The notes under the pieces are model-generated. The model saw only the letters and a program-made list of their open reading frames with translations, did not search any database and had not been told where the DNA came from. This document shows, one piece after another, positions 54,496-61,518 of a stretch of 64,000 nt of DNA (position 1 is its first letter; each line of letters starts with the position of its first letter). The stretch covers positions 1-64,000 of the forward strand of contig NZ_LZIS01000260.1 in assembly GCF_001667015.1 (NCBI RefSeq). Direction: 5' to 3'. The DNA comes from Mycobacterium sp. E3198. GTDB lineage: Bacteria; Actinomycetota; Actinomycetes; Mycobacteriales; Mycobacteriaceae. The translations under genes and the position numbers were made by a program.

Positions 54496-54672
54496 ATGGG
54501 CGACGACAACATCTATTCCGAGGTGGACGCTCGTACGGCCGAACGCATCGCCGACGCTCCGCTGCCAACCCGTGCCACGCTGCGGATGCGGCAGAACCTG
54601 CTCGTCCAGTTCTGGCGGTTCGTTCGGATCAACCTCAAGATGATGCGGATCATCACCAGCGGACACGGCTGA
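54496..54672 (+). CDS. 58-residue companion of the SQR-like protein
   Basis: A small protein beginning MGDDNIYSEVDARTAERIAD, with an amphipathic, basic C-terminal half (FWRFVRINLKMMRIITSGHG) that could bind the membrane surface. The short gap to the SQR gene points to co-transcription. A role in membrane placement or stability of SQR is a guess. No known domain recognised. Confidence 0.7.
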   Translation: MGDDNIYSEVDARTAERIADAPLPTRATLRMRQNLLVQFWRFVRINLKMMRIITSGHG

Positions 54673-54693
54673 GCGGCGCATGGTGAATTCCGC

Positions 54694-55224
54694 TCAGCCC
54701 AGCTGAAACTTCGTGGCGCCGAACGGCTCCGATGTGCCGAGGGCGAACACCGTCGTCGCCTCGACGCGATAGGCATGCCACGGCGCCGGGCCGGCGGACG
54801 GGGCGCTGAACTCCGCCGTCAGCGCGTCTCCCGCTACCTCGCAGGGCCACCCGCCGCGGGCGAAAGTGTCTGCCACGGAAGCCAATTCGCCCGAATCGGT
54901 CACCCGCTCGGCGGCGCCTTCGACGACGAGGTCGAACGGATCGGTGGCGACACTGAGCACGCACCGGGCGTCGCGGGCCAAGTTCCGGGACTTGCGGGTC
55001 GCGGGCCCGGACGTGAAATACCAGGCCCCACCCCACCGGACCACCCCGACCGGCATCACATGCGGGCTGCCGTCGGGATTGATCGTCGTCAGCCACACCG
55101 TGTGGCGGTGCGGACCGCCGGTTTCCGGCGCCTGCGTCAGCTCAGCGTCCAACACGGCGTTGACGCGACCCCACTCGATCGTCGGTGCCCCGTACCCGTC
55201 GAGATTGCGTTCTGTGATTCTCAT
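54694..55224 (-). CDS. Pyridoxamine 5'-phosphate oxidase-like (split-barrel) protein
   Basis: A 176-residue flavin- or F420-binding split-barrel protein. Typical words are the HTVWLTTINPDGSPHVMPVG beta hairpin, WYFTSGPATRKSRNLARDARC and the following VLSVATDPFDLVVEG. Mycobacteria carry many of these as FDORs that reduce unsaturated or heme-derived compounds; cofactor and substrate cannot be fixed here. Convergent with the SQR companion, with 21 bp between stops. Confidence 0.82.
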   Translation of the reverse strand: MRITERNLDGYGAPTIEWGRVNAVLDAELTQAPETGGPHRHTVWLTTINPDGSPHVMPVGVVRWGGAWYFTSGPATRKSRNLARDARCVLSVATDPFDLVVEGAAERVTDSGELASVADTFARGGWPCEVAGDALTAEFSAPSAGPAPWHAYRVEATTVFALGTSEPFGATKFQLG

Positions 55225-55254
55225 GCCGGTACTGACCCCTGCCGGGTGGGGAAT

Positions 55255-55791
55255 TCATCGCTCGCGCAGCAGGAACAGCCCATAAGCGGCGATCGACTGC
55301 GCGTCCGCGATCACCCCGGTGCGCATCATCTGCTCGACGTCGTCGCGCGAGAACCATTCGCTGCGCATGTCCTGTTCCTCGTGCTCGCGGTCCGATGCGC
55401 CCTCGGCGATCCCGGTGGCCAGGAATACCCAGCCGCGCTGACTGCTCATCCCGGCGGCGACGTCGAGCTGGCCGAGCGCCTCGAACGTCGTCGCGCGCAG
55501 GCCGGTCTCCTCGCGCAACTCGCGCTCGGCCAACCCGGACGGGTCGGCGTCGACCAGGTCCGGAGCGCTGCCCTGCGGGAACTCCCAGCGCCGCGCGCCA
55601 AGCGGATAGCGGAACTGCTCCACGAGCCGAAAGCGGCTGCCGTCGTACGGCATCACCAGCGCGTACGTCGGCTTGTCCACCACGGCGTAGATGCCCAGGC
55701 TCCCGTCGGGGCGGCGGATGTCGTCCTCCCGGATCACCAGCCAGCGGTTCCGATAGATCTCGCGGGACGCGACGCATTCGATGGAAGCCAC
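55255..55791 (-). CDS. NUDIX hydrolase
   Basis: A 178-residue NUDIX protein. The Nudix box is clear as GLAERELREETGLRATTFEALG, with the catalytic REEtGL glutamates. ADP-ribose-pyrophosphatase-like features include the upstream YALVMPYDGSRFRLVEQFRYP. The GTG start (MASIECVASREIYRNRW) is chosen because longer forms would overlap the divergent isomerase-like gene. Substrate is probably a nucleoside diphosphate sugar or ADP-ribose; not determined. Confidence 0.9.
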   Translation of the reverse strand: MASIECVASREIYRNRWLVIREDDIRRPDGSLGIYAVVDKPTYALVMPYDGSRFRLVEQFRYPLGARRWEFPQGSAPDLVDADPSGLAERELREETGLRATTFEALGQLDVAAGMSSQRGWVFLATGIAEGASDREHEEQDMRSEWFSRDDVEQMMRTGVIADAQSIAAYGLFLLRER

Positions 55792-55828
55792 CCCGCCAGT
55801 ATCGCGGCGAGGAGTATGTTCCCAAGCC

Positions 55829-56200
55829 ATGCCCTCCCAGGAAGCCATCGCGCAGACCGTCAACCGCTACCTCGAGCTCGTCGCCGCCGGCAAAACCGAC
55901 GAGATCCTCGACCTGTATGCCGCCGACGCGACCGTCGAGGATCCGATCGGATCGGACGTCCGGCGCGGGCACGACGCCATCCGCGAGTTCTACGCGGGGT
56001 TCCAAGACCTCGAGAAAGACACCGAACTCGTCGAGCTGCGGGTCGGCGGCAGCGAGGCGGCCTACCTGTGGCACCTCACGCTCCACACTGGCGACAGCCG
56101 TAGCCGCATCTCGCCCATCTCGCACATGACGTTCAACGACGACGCCAGGATCACGTCGATGCGGGCGTTCTGGTCGCCGTCGGACGTCAAGGTCCTCTGA
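55829..56200 (+). CDS. SnoaL/ketosteroid isomerase-like protein
   Basis: A 123-residue cone-shaped protein of the NTF2 fold. Tyr14 and Asp38 stand at the catalytic positions of delta5-3-ketosteroid isomerase (RYLELV and TVEDPIG), but the third residue, Asp99 in the classical enzyme, reads Ser-His (PISHMTF). Activity on steroids is therefore plausible but unproven. Divergent from the NUDIX gene and convergent with the SRPBCC gene. Confidence 0.83.
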   Translation: MPSQEAIAQTVNRYLELVAAGKTDEILDLYAADATVEDPIGSDVRRGHDAIREFYAGFQDLEKDTELVELRVGGSEAAYLWHLTLHTGDSRSRISPISHMTFNDDARITSMRAFWSPSDVKVL

Positions 56201-56662
56201 TCAGGCCTCGGCGGCGCGTTTGATGCGCCGCAGCGTCTCCTCGATGCCCCGATTGACCTGACGTCCGCGTGGGACGAGGGCCTCGGCGAGCCGGTTGGCA
56301 ACCGAACACCACAAGAACTCGAACGACTCGGTGAGCAACGTCCCCGACGCCGACGGCTCCAGGACGTAGCGCCAACGCGTTTCCTCGCGGCCCGCGCGGT
56401 CGTTGACCGTGGTGAAGCCGAATTCGCGGCCCCGGTTTGCCGTGTCGACCACCGCCGTTCGTTGCCAGCGCATGCGGCCGAGCCGGTTGTATCCGCGAAA
56501 CCGAACGCCCGGCGCCGCGGCGGTTGCCCCGTCCAGCCACTCGCAGCGGTAACACTCCGGGCTCCACTCACCCATACGGGTGACGTCGGCGATCAGGTCG
56601 TACAGGGCGTCGGGGGACGCGCCGACCTCGATGCTGCTGCGGCCGCGCCGCGCCGTAGGCAT
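56201..56662 (-). CDS. SRPBCC (START-like) ligand-binding protein
   Basis: A 153-residue polyketide-cyclase/dehydrase-type lipid-binding fold. Recognised by SIEVGASPDALYDLIADVTRMGEWSPE-type opening words (here split as SIEVGASPDALYDLIAD and VTRMGEWSPEC), a central GYNRLGRMRW and the C-terminal helix with NRGIEETLRRIKRAAE. Such proteins bind hydrophobic ligands and often help cyclise or transport them. Ligand unknown. Confidence 0.85.
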   Translation of the reverse strand: MPTARRGRSSIEVGASPDALYDLIADVTRMGEWSPECYRCEWLDGATAAAPGVRFRGYNRLGRMRWQRTAVVDTANRGREFGFTTVNDRAGREETRWRYVLEPSASGTLLTESFEFLWCSVANRLAEALVPRGRQVNRGIEETLRRIKRAAEA

Positions 56663-56671
56663 GGCCCGAGT

Positions 56672-56752
56672 ATGTCACATCCACGAGTTTGCTTGGGGCA
56701 CAATGGTTCCGCGCTGGCGACGTGCCCCGAGTGCGGCGATCCGGCGGTCTGA
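56672..56752 (+). CDS. Possible 26-residue zinc-ribbon-like microprotein
   Basis: An ATG-started ORF, MSHPRVCLGHNGSALATCPE followed by CGDPAV, has a Cys/His plus CPEC pattern that looks like half of a zinc ribbon. It stands in the 170-bp gap between SRPBCC and the potassium channel and is divergent from the first. Ribosome site weak; composition too short to judge. Listed because the cysteine pattern is unlikely in random GC-rich sequence, but it may be non-coding. Confidence 0.3.
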   Translation: MSHPRVCLGHNGSALATCPECGDPAV

Positions 56753-56833
56753 GCGGGGTAAAACTCGTGTCTTGCGGCGTCGGCAGCGATAATGCGTCAA
56801 TGACCCCTGCAGCCGGCGATCGACCGCTCTAGC

Positions 56834-58549
56834 ATGCGGCGGCACATCATCGTCAGCGGCGACGACGCGCTGGCCACGACGATCATCGACGAGCTGAACA
56901 ACGCCGGCGTCAGCGTCGTCAAGCTCAACAGCCCCGCCGAGCTTGCCCACGTCGAGGCCGATCGCGCGGTCGCCGTCGTCTGCGCCGGGGACGACGATGC
57001 GACAAATCTCGAAATCGCCTTGCTGGCAAGGAAAGCCAACCCCAGGGTGCGCGTGGTCGCGCGGCTGGGCAATGACGTGCTGCGCGAAGCCGTGGCCGAC
57101 GACAACGGCCCCGGGGCGATCCTGGACGTCGCCGATCTCGCGGCGCCCTCGGTCGTCGAGGCGTGCCTGGCCCACAGCACCCACCCGTTCGAGGCGGCCG
57201 GCATCAAGTTCGTCGTCTCCGACGGCGAGGCCCCGCGCGACGGGACCCTGCGCGAGATCTACGGCGACCTCGCGCCCGTGGCCGTGATCCACGGCCCGAA
57301 CTCCCCCAACCCCGGCGAGGTGGTGGCCTGTCCCGGCCGCGACCAGCCGGTGCACGCCGGCGACTGGACCGCGATGATCGGCACGCCCGACGAGCTGGCC
57401 GGCCTGGGCATCAAGATCGCCCGGGCGACCCGCGTGCGCACCCGCCCGCCCCAGCTCCGGAGGGCCTTCGACGCGTTACGCACGCTGCGCAACGACGTCA
57501 ACCCGATGTTTTACCGCGCGCTGGCCGCCGCGCTGGGCCTGCTGATCGGGTCGACGATCGTCTTGCGGTTCGCCTACCGGCCCCATCCCGGGATGTCGTG
57601 GCTCGATGCCCTGTACTTCGCCACCGAGACGATCGCGACCGTCGGCTACGGCGACTTCAGCTTCCTGCACCAACCCACCTGGCTGCGGCTGTTCAGCATC
57701 ACGCTGATGTTCGGCGGGGTGATGACCACCGCGCTGCTGGTCGCGTTCATCGCCGACCTGCTGTTGTCCCGCCGCTTCGCCTACTCCGCCGGCCGCCGGC
57801 AGGCGCGCCACCTGCGCAACCACATCATCGTCGTCGGGCTGGGCTCGTTCGGCAGCCGCGTGGTCGCCGATCTGGTCGCGGCGGGATACGACGTCGCGGT
57901 CATCGAGCGCGACGAGAACAACCGCTTCCTGTCGACGGCGGCCGAGCTGGAGGTGCCGGTCGTCTTCGGTGACGCGACGCTCGCGCAGACCCTCGAGTCG
58001 GCCCGCGTCGAGCACGCCCGCGCGGTCGCCGTGCTGACCCAGGACGACATGGTCAACATCGAGACGGGGATCGTGCTGCGCGAGATGCTGGGCCCCCGGG
58101 TGATGCCGGATGTGGTCCGGCCCGGCGTGCCGATTGTGCTGCGGATATTCGACCGTGCGCTGGGCGTTGCCGTGTCGCAACGGTTCGGCTTCGACCACGT
58201 TCGCTCGACCGTCGAATTGGCCGCGCCGTGGTTCATCGGCGCCGCCATGGGGCTGCAGGTGCTCGGGACGTTCTGGGTAGGCCAGCGCTCGTTCATGGTC
58301 GGCGGCATGCACGTGGCGGCGCGCAGCGAACTGGACGGGCTGAGAATGTTCGAGCTGTCCACCCACACCCGGGTCATCGCGATCACCCGGGAGGACGCGC
58401 CGGTGCAGCTGCACCCGCGGCGCGACGCGCGGCTGTGCGCCGGGGACACCGTCTACCTCGTCGGCCCGTACCGCGAACTGCTGGCGACGCTGCGCAAGGG
58501 GCAGCCGCCGCAGCAACCCGAGATCGGCGGGGAGCGGCGCCCGGCCTAG
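56834..58549 (+). CDS. Potassium channel with RCK/TrkA-N domains on both sides of the pore
   Basis: A 571-residue protein. Residues 1 to about 120 are a Rossmann-type RCK domain (RHIIVSGDDALATTIIDELN, lacking the full GxGxxG). Two membrane helices at about 235-255 and 295-320 enclose a pore loop with the selectivity filter TVGYGD (269-274). A second RCK follows (HIIVVGLGSFGSRVVADLV, with intact GLGSFG) and a C-terminal RCK-C part near 480-560. The layout, RCK-pore-RCK, is uncommon; most bacterial channels have RCK only after the pore. Ligand is probably NAD(H) or ATP for the second domain. Role: potassium homeostasis. Confidence 0.9.
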   Translation: MRRHIIVSGDDALATTIIDELNNAGVSVVKLNSPAELAHVEADRAVAVVCAGDDDATNLEIALLARKANPRVRVVARLGNDVLREAVADDNGPGAILDVADLAAPSVVEACLAHSTHPFEAAGIKFVVSDGEAPRDGTLREIYGDLAPVAVIHGPNSPNPGEVVACPGRDQPVHAGDWTAMIGTPDELAGLGIKIARATRVRTRPPQLRRAFDALRTLRNDVNPMFYRALAAALGLLIGSTIVLRFAYRPHPGMSWLDALYFATETIATVGYGDFSFLHQPTWLRLFSITLMFGGVMTTALLVAFIADLLLSRRFAYSAGRRQARHLRNHIIVVGLGSFGSRVVADLVAAGYDVAVIERDENNRFLSTAAELEVPVVFGDATLAQTLESARVEHARAVAVLTQDDMVNIETGIVLREMLGPRVMPDVVRPGVPIVLRIFDRALGVAVSQRFGFDHVRSTVELAAPWFIGAAMGLQVLGTFWVGQRSFMVGGMHVAARSELDGLRMFELSTHTRVIAITREDAPVQLHPRRDARLCAGDTVYLVGPYRELLATLRKGQPPQQPEIGGERRPA

Positions 58550-58553
58550 CTTC

Positions 58554-59444
58554 CTAGAGCTGGGCCGCCACGTCGGCCGCGCGGCGCAGCTGGTCGACGT
58601 CCGAACTCGTCGGGATGAGCTGGACCTCGTCGGTGCCGATGCCCTCGAACTTGCGCAGCACCGCCAGCAGCTCGTCCTCGCCGCCGGCCCACCCGGTCAT
58701 GGGCGCCATCGCGTCGACGTACTCGGCCGGTATCCAATTCATGTACCGCCGCAGGTGGCGATGGACCTGGGCGCGGGCCTGCTCGGGCGGGCCGAACGCG
58801 AACCAGAACGACGTCATCAGGTGCGGTTTAGGCCGGCCGGCCTGGGCCCACGCGTCGCGCGCGGTGTCGAACAGCTCGTTCTGCTTGCCGACGTCGAGGT
58901 CCAGCGTCGTGCCGGCCAGCCCGTCGGCCCACGCCGCGGCGCTGCGGATCGTCTTCGGCCCGATGCTGCCGACGAACAGTGGCGGGCCGCCAGGCTGGAC
59001 CGGGGCCGGCCCGACCGGCAGCACCGACTCGGTGAGCTTTTCGCCGGCCCACACCCTTTTCATGACCGCGACCCGCTCGGCCATGCCGCGCATCGTCTGG
59101 GTCGCCGGGTCGGCGCCCACGGCGTGGTAGTCCTCGAGCCTGCCGCCCACGCCGATGCCCGCCGTCAGCCGACCGCCGCACAGCACGTCGCCGGTGGCCA
59201 GCGCCTTCGCCAGCATCACCGGGTCGTGCAGCTGCGGGACGATCACGGTCGTCAGCAGCCGCACCCGGTGGGTCCAGGCCGCCAGCGCGCCGAGCAGCGT
59301 CAGGTTGTCCGGGTTCTCGAACGCGATCCGCTCGCCCCAGCACAGCGACGAGAACGGGCCCTCGTCGATCGCGCGGGCCCAGTTTTCAAGCACGGCCGCA
59401 TCCAGGTCCGGCTCCATCACCGGCATGGTCATCGCTATCTGCAC
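58554..59444 (-). CDS. F420-dependent LLM-class oxidoreductase
   Basis: A 296-residue TIM-barrel protein of the luciferase-like monooxygenase family. Features: ARAIDEGPFSSLCWGERIAF, the LTTVIVPQLHDPVMLAKALATGDVL barrel strand-loop (shortened here), GRLTAGIGVGGRLEDYHAVG and the C-terminal PTSSDVDQLRRAADV. In mycobacteria most members use F420. The GTG start (MQIAMTMPVMEPDLD) fits the first barrel strand and leaves 18 bp to the divergent VOC gene. Substrate unknown. Confidence 0.9.
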   Translation of the reverse strand: MQIAMTMPVMEPDLDAAVLENWARAIDEGPFSSLCWGERIAFENPDNLTLLGALAAWTHRVRLLTTVIVPQLHDPVMLAKALATGDVLCGGRLTAGIGVGGRLEDYHAVGADPATQTMRGMAERVAVMKRVWAGEKLTESVLPVGPAPVQPGGPPLFVGSIGPKTIRSAAAWADGLAGTTLDLDVGKQNELFDTARDAWAQAGRPKPHLMTSFWFAFGPPEQARAQVHRHLRRYMNWIPAEYVDAMAPMTGWAGGEDELLAVLRKFEGIGTDEVQLIPTSSDVDQLRRAADVAAQL

Positions 59445-59462
59445 GTAGGCGATTCTGGCAGC

Positions 59463-59885
59463 ATGGGCCTGATGGGTTTCACCAGTACCTCCATCGCGCA
59501 CGTCCGGCTGACCGTGACCGACATCGAGCGGTCCCGTCAGTTCTACGAGAGCGTCTTCGGCTGGCCGGTGTTGCTCGAGGTCCCCGAGAACGCCGACGAA
59601 GCCACCCGCAACCAGTTCGGGTTCCTGTTCGGCGGTGTCATCTACGACCTCGGCGGCACGCTGCTCGGCCTCCGGCCGGTCGCGACGGACCGCTTCGACG
59701 AGGACCGCGTCGGCCTCGACCACATCGCGTTCCGGGTCGGCAGCACGGCCGAACTGGACGCCGCTGCGGCCCACCTCGACGAAGTTGGCGTGGCGCACGA
59801 GCCGATCAAAGACATTGGGCCGTCGTACATCCTGGAGTTCCGTGACCCGGACAACATCGCGCTGGAGCTCACGGCGCCGAAGTAG
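59463..59885 (+). CDS. VOC/glyoxalase-family protein
   Basis: A 140-residue glyoxalase-fold protein. The first module has HVRLTVTDIERSRQFYESVF with a metal His, the second GLDHIAFRVGSTAELDAAA, and the closing strand FRDPDNIALELTAP supplies the Glu. Three of the four classical metal-ligand positions are readable (His, His, Glu), so it may be an active metal enzyme. Divergent from the LLM gene. Substrate unknown. Confidence 0.85.
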   Translation: MGLMGFTSTSIAHVRLTVTDIERSRQFYESVFGWPVLLEVPENADEATRNQFGFLFGGVIYDLGGTLLGLRPVATDRFDEDRVGLDHIAFRVGSTAELDAAAAHLDEVGVAHEPIKDIGPSYILEFRDPDNIALELTAPK

Positions 59886-59950
59886 GGGCTTTCCTATGGC
59901 GCGAGCGTGCGCAGAATGACGGCGCGCACGGCGTGTCACCGTACACACAC

Positions 59951-60011
59951 GCACGCTCGCGGCAAGGGGGGCACAGCTCACGGCAAGGGGGCACGCTCGC
60001 GGCAAAGGGGG
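59951..60011 (+). repeat. Three tandem copies of a 20-bp unit
   Basis: The unit GCACGCTCGCGGCAAGGGGG occurs three times in a row; the middle copy differs at three positions (GCACAGCTCACGGCAAGGGG) and the third has one extra A in the run. It lies in the 138-bp gap between two VOC genes, ending 12 bp before the second one, so it could alter the distance between promoter and start. Confidence 0.9.
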
Positions 60012-60023
60012 TAAGCAGGAGCT

Positions 60024-60413
60024 ATGGCGATCAGTTTCAACCACACCATCGTCGCCGCGCGCGACAAGCGGGAGTCCGCGGAATTCCTCGCCGAACTGTT
60101 CGGCCTGCCCAGCCCGAAGCCGTTCGGCCACTTTCTGACCGTCGAGCTCGAGCACGGCGCCACCCTCGACTACGCCGACGCGCCGGAGGGCGAGGAGATC
60201 CGCCGCCAGCACTACGCGTTTTTGGTTTCCGAGGACGACTTCGACGCCATCTACGGCAGGATCGCCGACCGCGGCTTGCCGCACTGGGCGGATCCCCGCC
60301 AACAACGGCCGGGCGAGATCAACCGCCGGGACGGCGGCCGCGGCGTCTACTTCCTGGATCCCTCAGGCCATGCCATGGAGATTTTGACCCGGCCCTACGG
60401 GTCGGGCGGCTAA
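60024..60413 (+). CDS. VOC-family protein
   Basis: A 129-residue glyoxalase-fold protein starting MAISFNHTIVAARDKRESAE. The two halves are NHTIVAARDKRESAEFLAEL and HYAFLVSEDDFDAIYGRIAD, and the end DPSGHAMEILTRPY carries the Glu. AGGAGCT Shine-Dalgarno. Not closely similar to the preceding VOC protein, so not a recent duplication. Function unknown. Confidence 0.85.
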   Translation: MAISFNHTIVAARDKRESAEFLAELFGLPSPKPFGHFLTVELEHGATLDYADAPEGEEIRRQHYAFLVSEDDFDAIYGRIADRGLPHWADPRQQRPGEINRRDGGRGVYFLDPSGHAMEILTRPYGSGG

Positions 60414-60437
60414 GCCGGCGGCGTTTTCGTCGCTAGC

Positions 60438-60866
60438 TCAGTTTTGGGCCCTCGCTTCTGCCACGTCATGGCGCACAACCCGCACCTCGCCACGCGGCAG
60501 ACAGGCGGCATATCCGTGGTGCTTGCCGTACAACTCCCATGCGGTGACACGATCGTCCGGAGGCACGTCGATCTGGTGACCGTCGGCGAACTCGATATGG
60601 AGATCTCCGGCGTCAGACCCGACAACACCTGTGCACCTTTGCCCGGAGAAATCGAAGAGCGGACGCTCCTGCTCGACGGCGTCATTCGGGTCGATCGCGA
60701 CCACTTCCGCGGGGGCCGTGGCAATGGCAGGCAGGGTCAGCCAAATCGGTACCGAGATGACAAGCTCGTTGTCATCGTCGAAATTCAGCACCAGACCGTT
60801 GCGGAACATGATCCGCTGTACCGCACAGCCCTCAAGCCAATGCTTGATCATTCTCTGTTCGGTCAT
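60438..60866 (-). CDS. DUF6188-like hypothetical protein
   Basis: A 142-residue protein. Recognisable blocks are WLEGCAVQRIMFRNGLVLNF, NELVISVPIWLTLPA and a closing DRVTAWELYGKHHGYAACLP. It has no signal peptide or membrane helix. The ATG (MTEQRMIKHW) with GGAG upstream is chosen over further in-frame codons without a ribosome site. It resembles the actinobacterial DUF6188 group, thought to be an all-beta fold; no function is known. Confidence 0.72.
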   Translation of the reverse strand: MTEQRMIKHWLEGCAVQRIMFRNGLVLNFDDDNELVISVPIWLTLPAIATAPAEVVAIDPNDAVEQERPLFDFSGQRCTGVVGSDAGDLHIEFADGHQIDVPPDDRVTAWELYGKHHGYAACLPRGEVRVVRHDVAEARAQN

Positions 60867-61001
60867 ATATTCACTCCGTCCGCTATGCCGACTGCGCAAA
60901 ACGCCTAGATGGCGCGCCTTCCGGCAGAACGTCAGGTACTCAGATTTCCCGCGTAGGGGCGCGGTTAATCGCGCCAACGGTCAGGATTTGTTTGGTTGTG
61001 C

Positions 61002-61487
61002 CTAGTCGCCACTGCGCGGCGAACCGTGCCGCGCGTGTTCCTGGTCGCGATAGTCGTCGGCCATCTGTGCGACGTGCTTGGGCAGGGCGCCGGCCGCGAC
61101 ATCGGCCAGGGTCGTTTCCTCCAGGACCGAACGCATGCTGGCCCGCAGCGCGCGCCAGACGTCCGCCAACGGGGCGGTCGGCCCGGAATACGGCAGGTCA
61201 CCGAGACCGATGTCGCGGACTGAGGCCAGCGGGCCGTCGATGCAGCGCAGCACGTCGGCGATGCTGATCTCGCTGCCGGGGCGAGCCAGTTCGTAGCCGC
61301 CCTCGCGACCGCGATGGCTGCGCACCAGGCGGTCGGTGCGCAGGTTGGTGAGGATGTCGACGAGGAACTGCGGCGGTATCCCCTGGGCGTGGGCCAATTC
61401 GTCGGTCGTCACCAGGGTGCCGGGATCGACCGTCGCGAGCTGGACCATCGCCCGCACCGCGTACTCCGCCTTGGCCGACATCCGCAT
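61002..61487 (-). CDS. Rrf2-family regulator
   Basis: A 161-residue Rrf2/BadM-type winged-helix regulator ([20 protein letters not shown], then [21 protein letters not shown] and [11 protein letters not shown]). The three-cysteine Fe-S cluster of IscR or NsrR is missing; only one Cys (LRCID) is present, so it is more like CymR. It lies 31 bp after cysNC and is the counterpart of Rv1287 beside the M. tuberculosis sulfate-activation genes. Control of sulfur assimilation is a reasonable inference from CymR and position. Confidence 0.9.
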   Translation of the reverse strand: MRMSAKAEYAVRAMVQLATVDPGTLVTTDELAHAQGIPPQFLVDILTNLRTDRLVRSHRGREGGYELARPGSEISIADVLRCIDGPLASVRDIGLGDLPYSGPTAPLADVWRALRASMRSVLEETTLADVAAGALPKHVAQMADDYRDQEHARHGSPRSGD

Positions 61488-61518
61488 GTGAGGATTGTGC
61501 CATTCACGCGAGCCGTGC

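Noticed and set aside
41770-54672. Prophage or insertion sequence in the accessory region
   Set aside because: No integrase, transposase, phage structural gene or terminal inverted repeat was found; base composition stays that of the chromosome.
59951-60011. CRISPR-like array
   Set aside because: The three 20-bp units are directly adjacent with no spacers and no cas genes are nearby.
60958-60975. GGCGCG-GTTAAT-CGCGCC hairpin between the Rrf2 and DUF6188 genes
   Set aside because: Stem of six pairs without a T-run on either strand; too weak for an intrinsic terminator and such short GC palindromes are common at this base composition.
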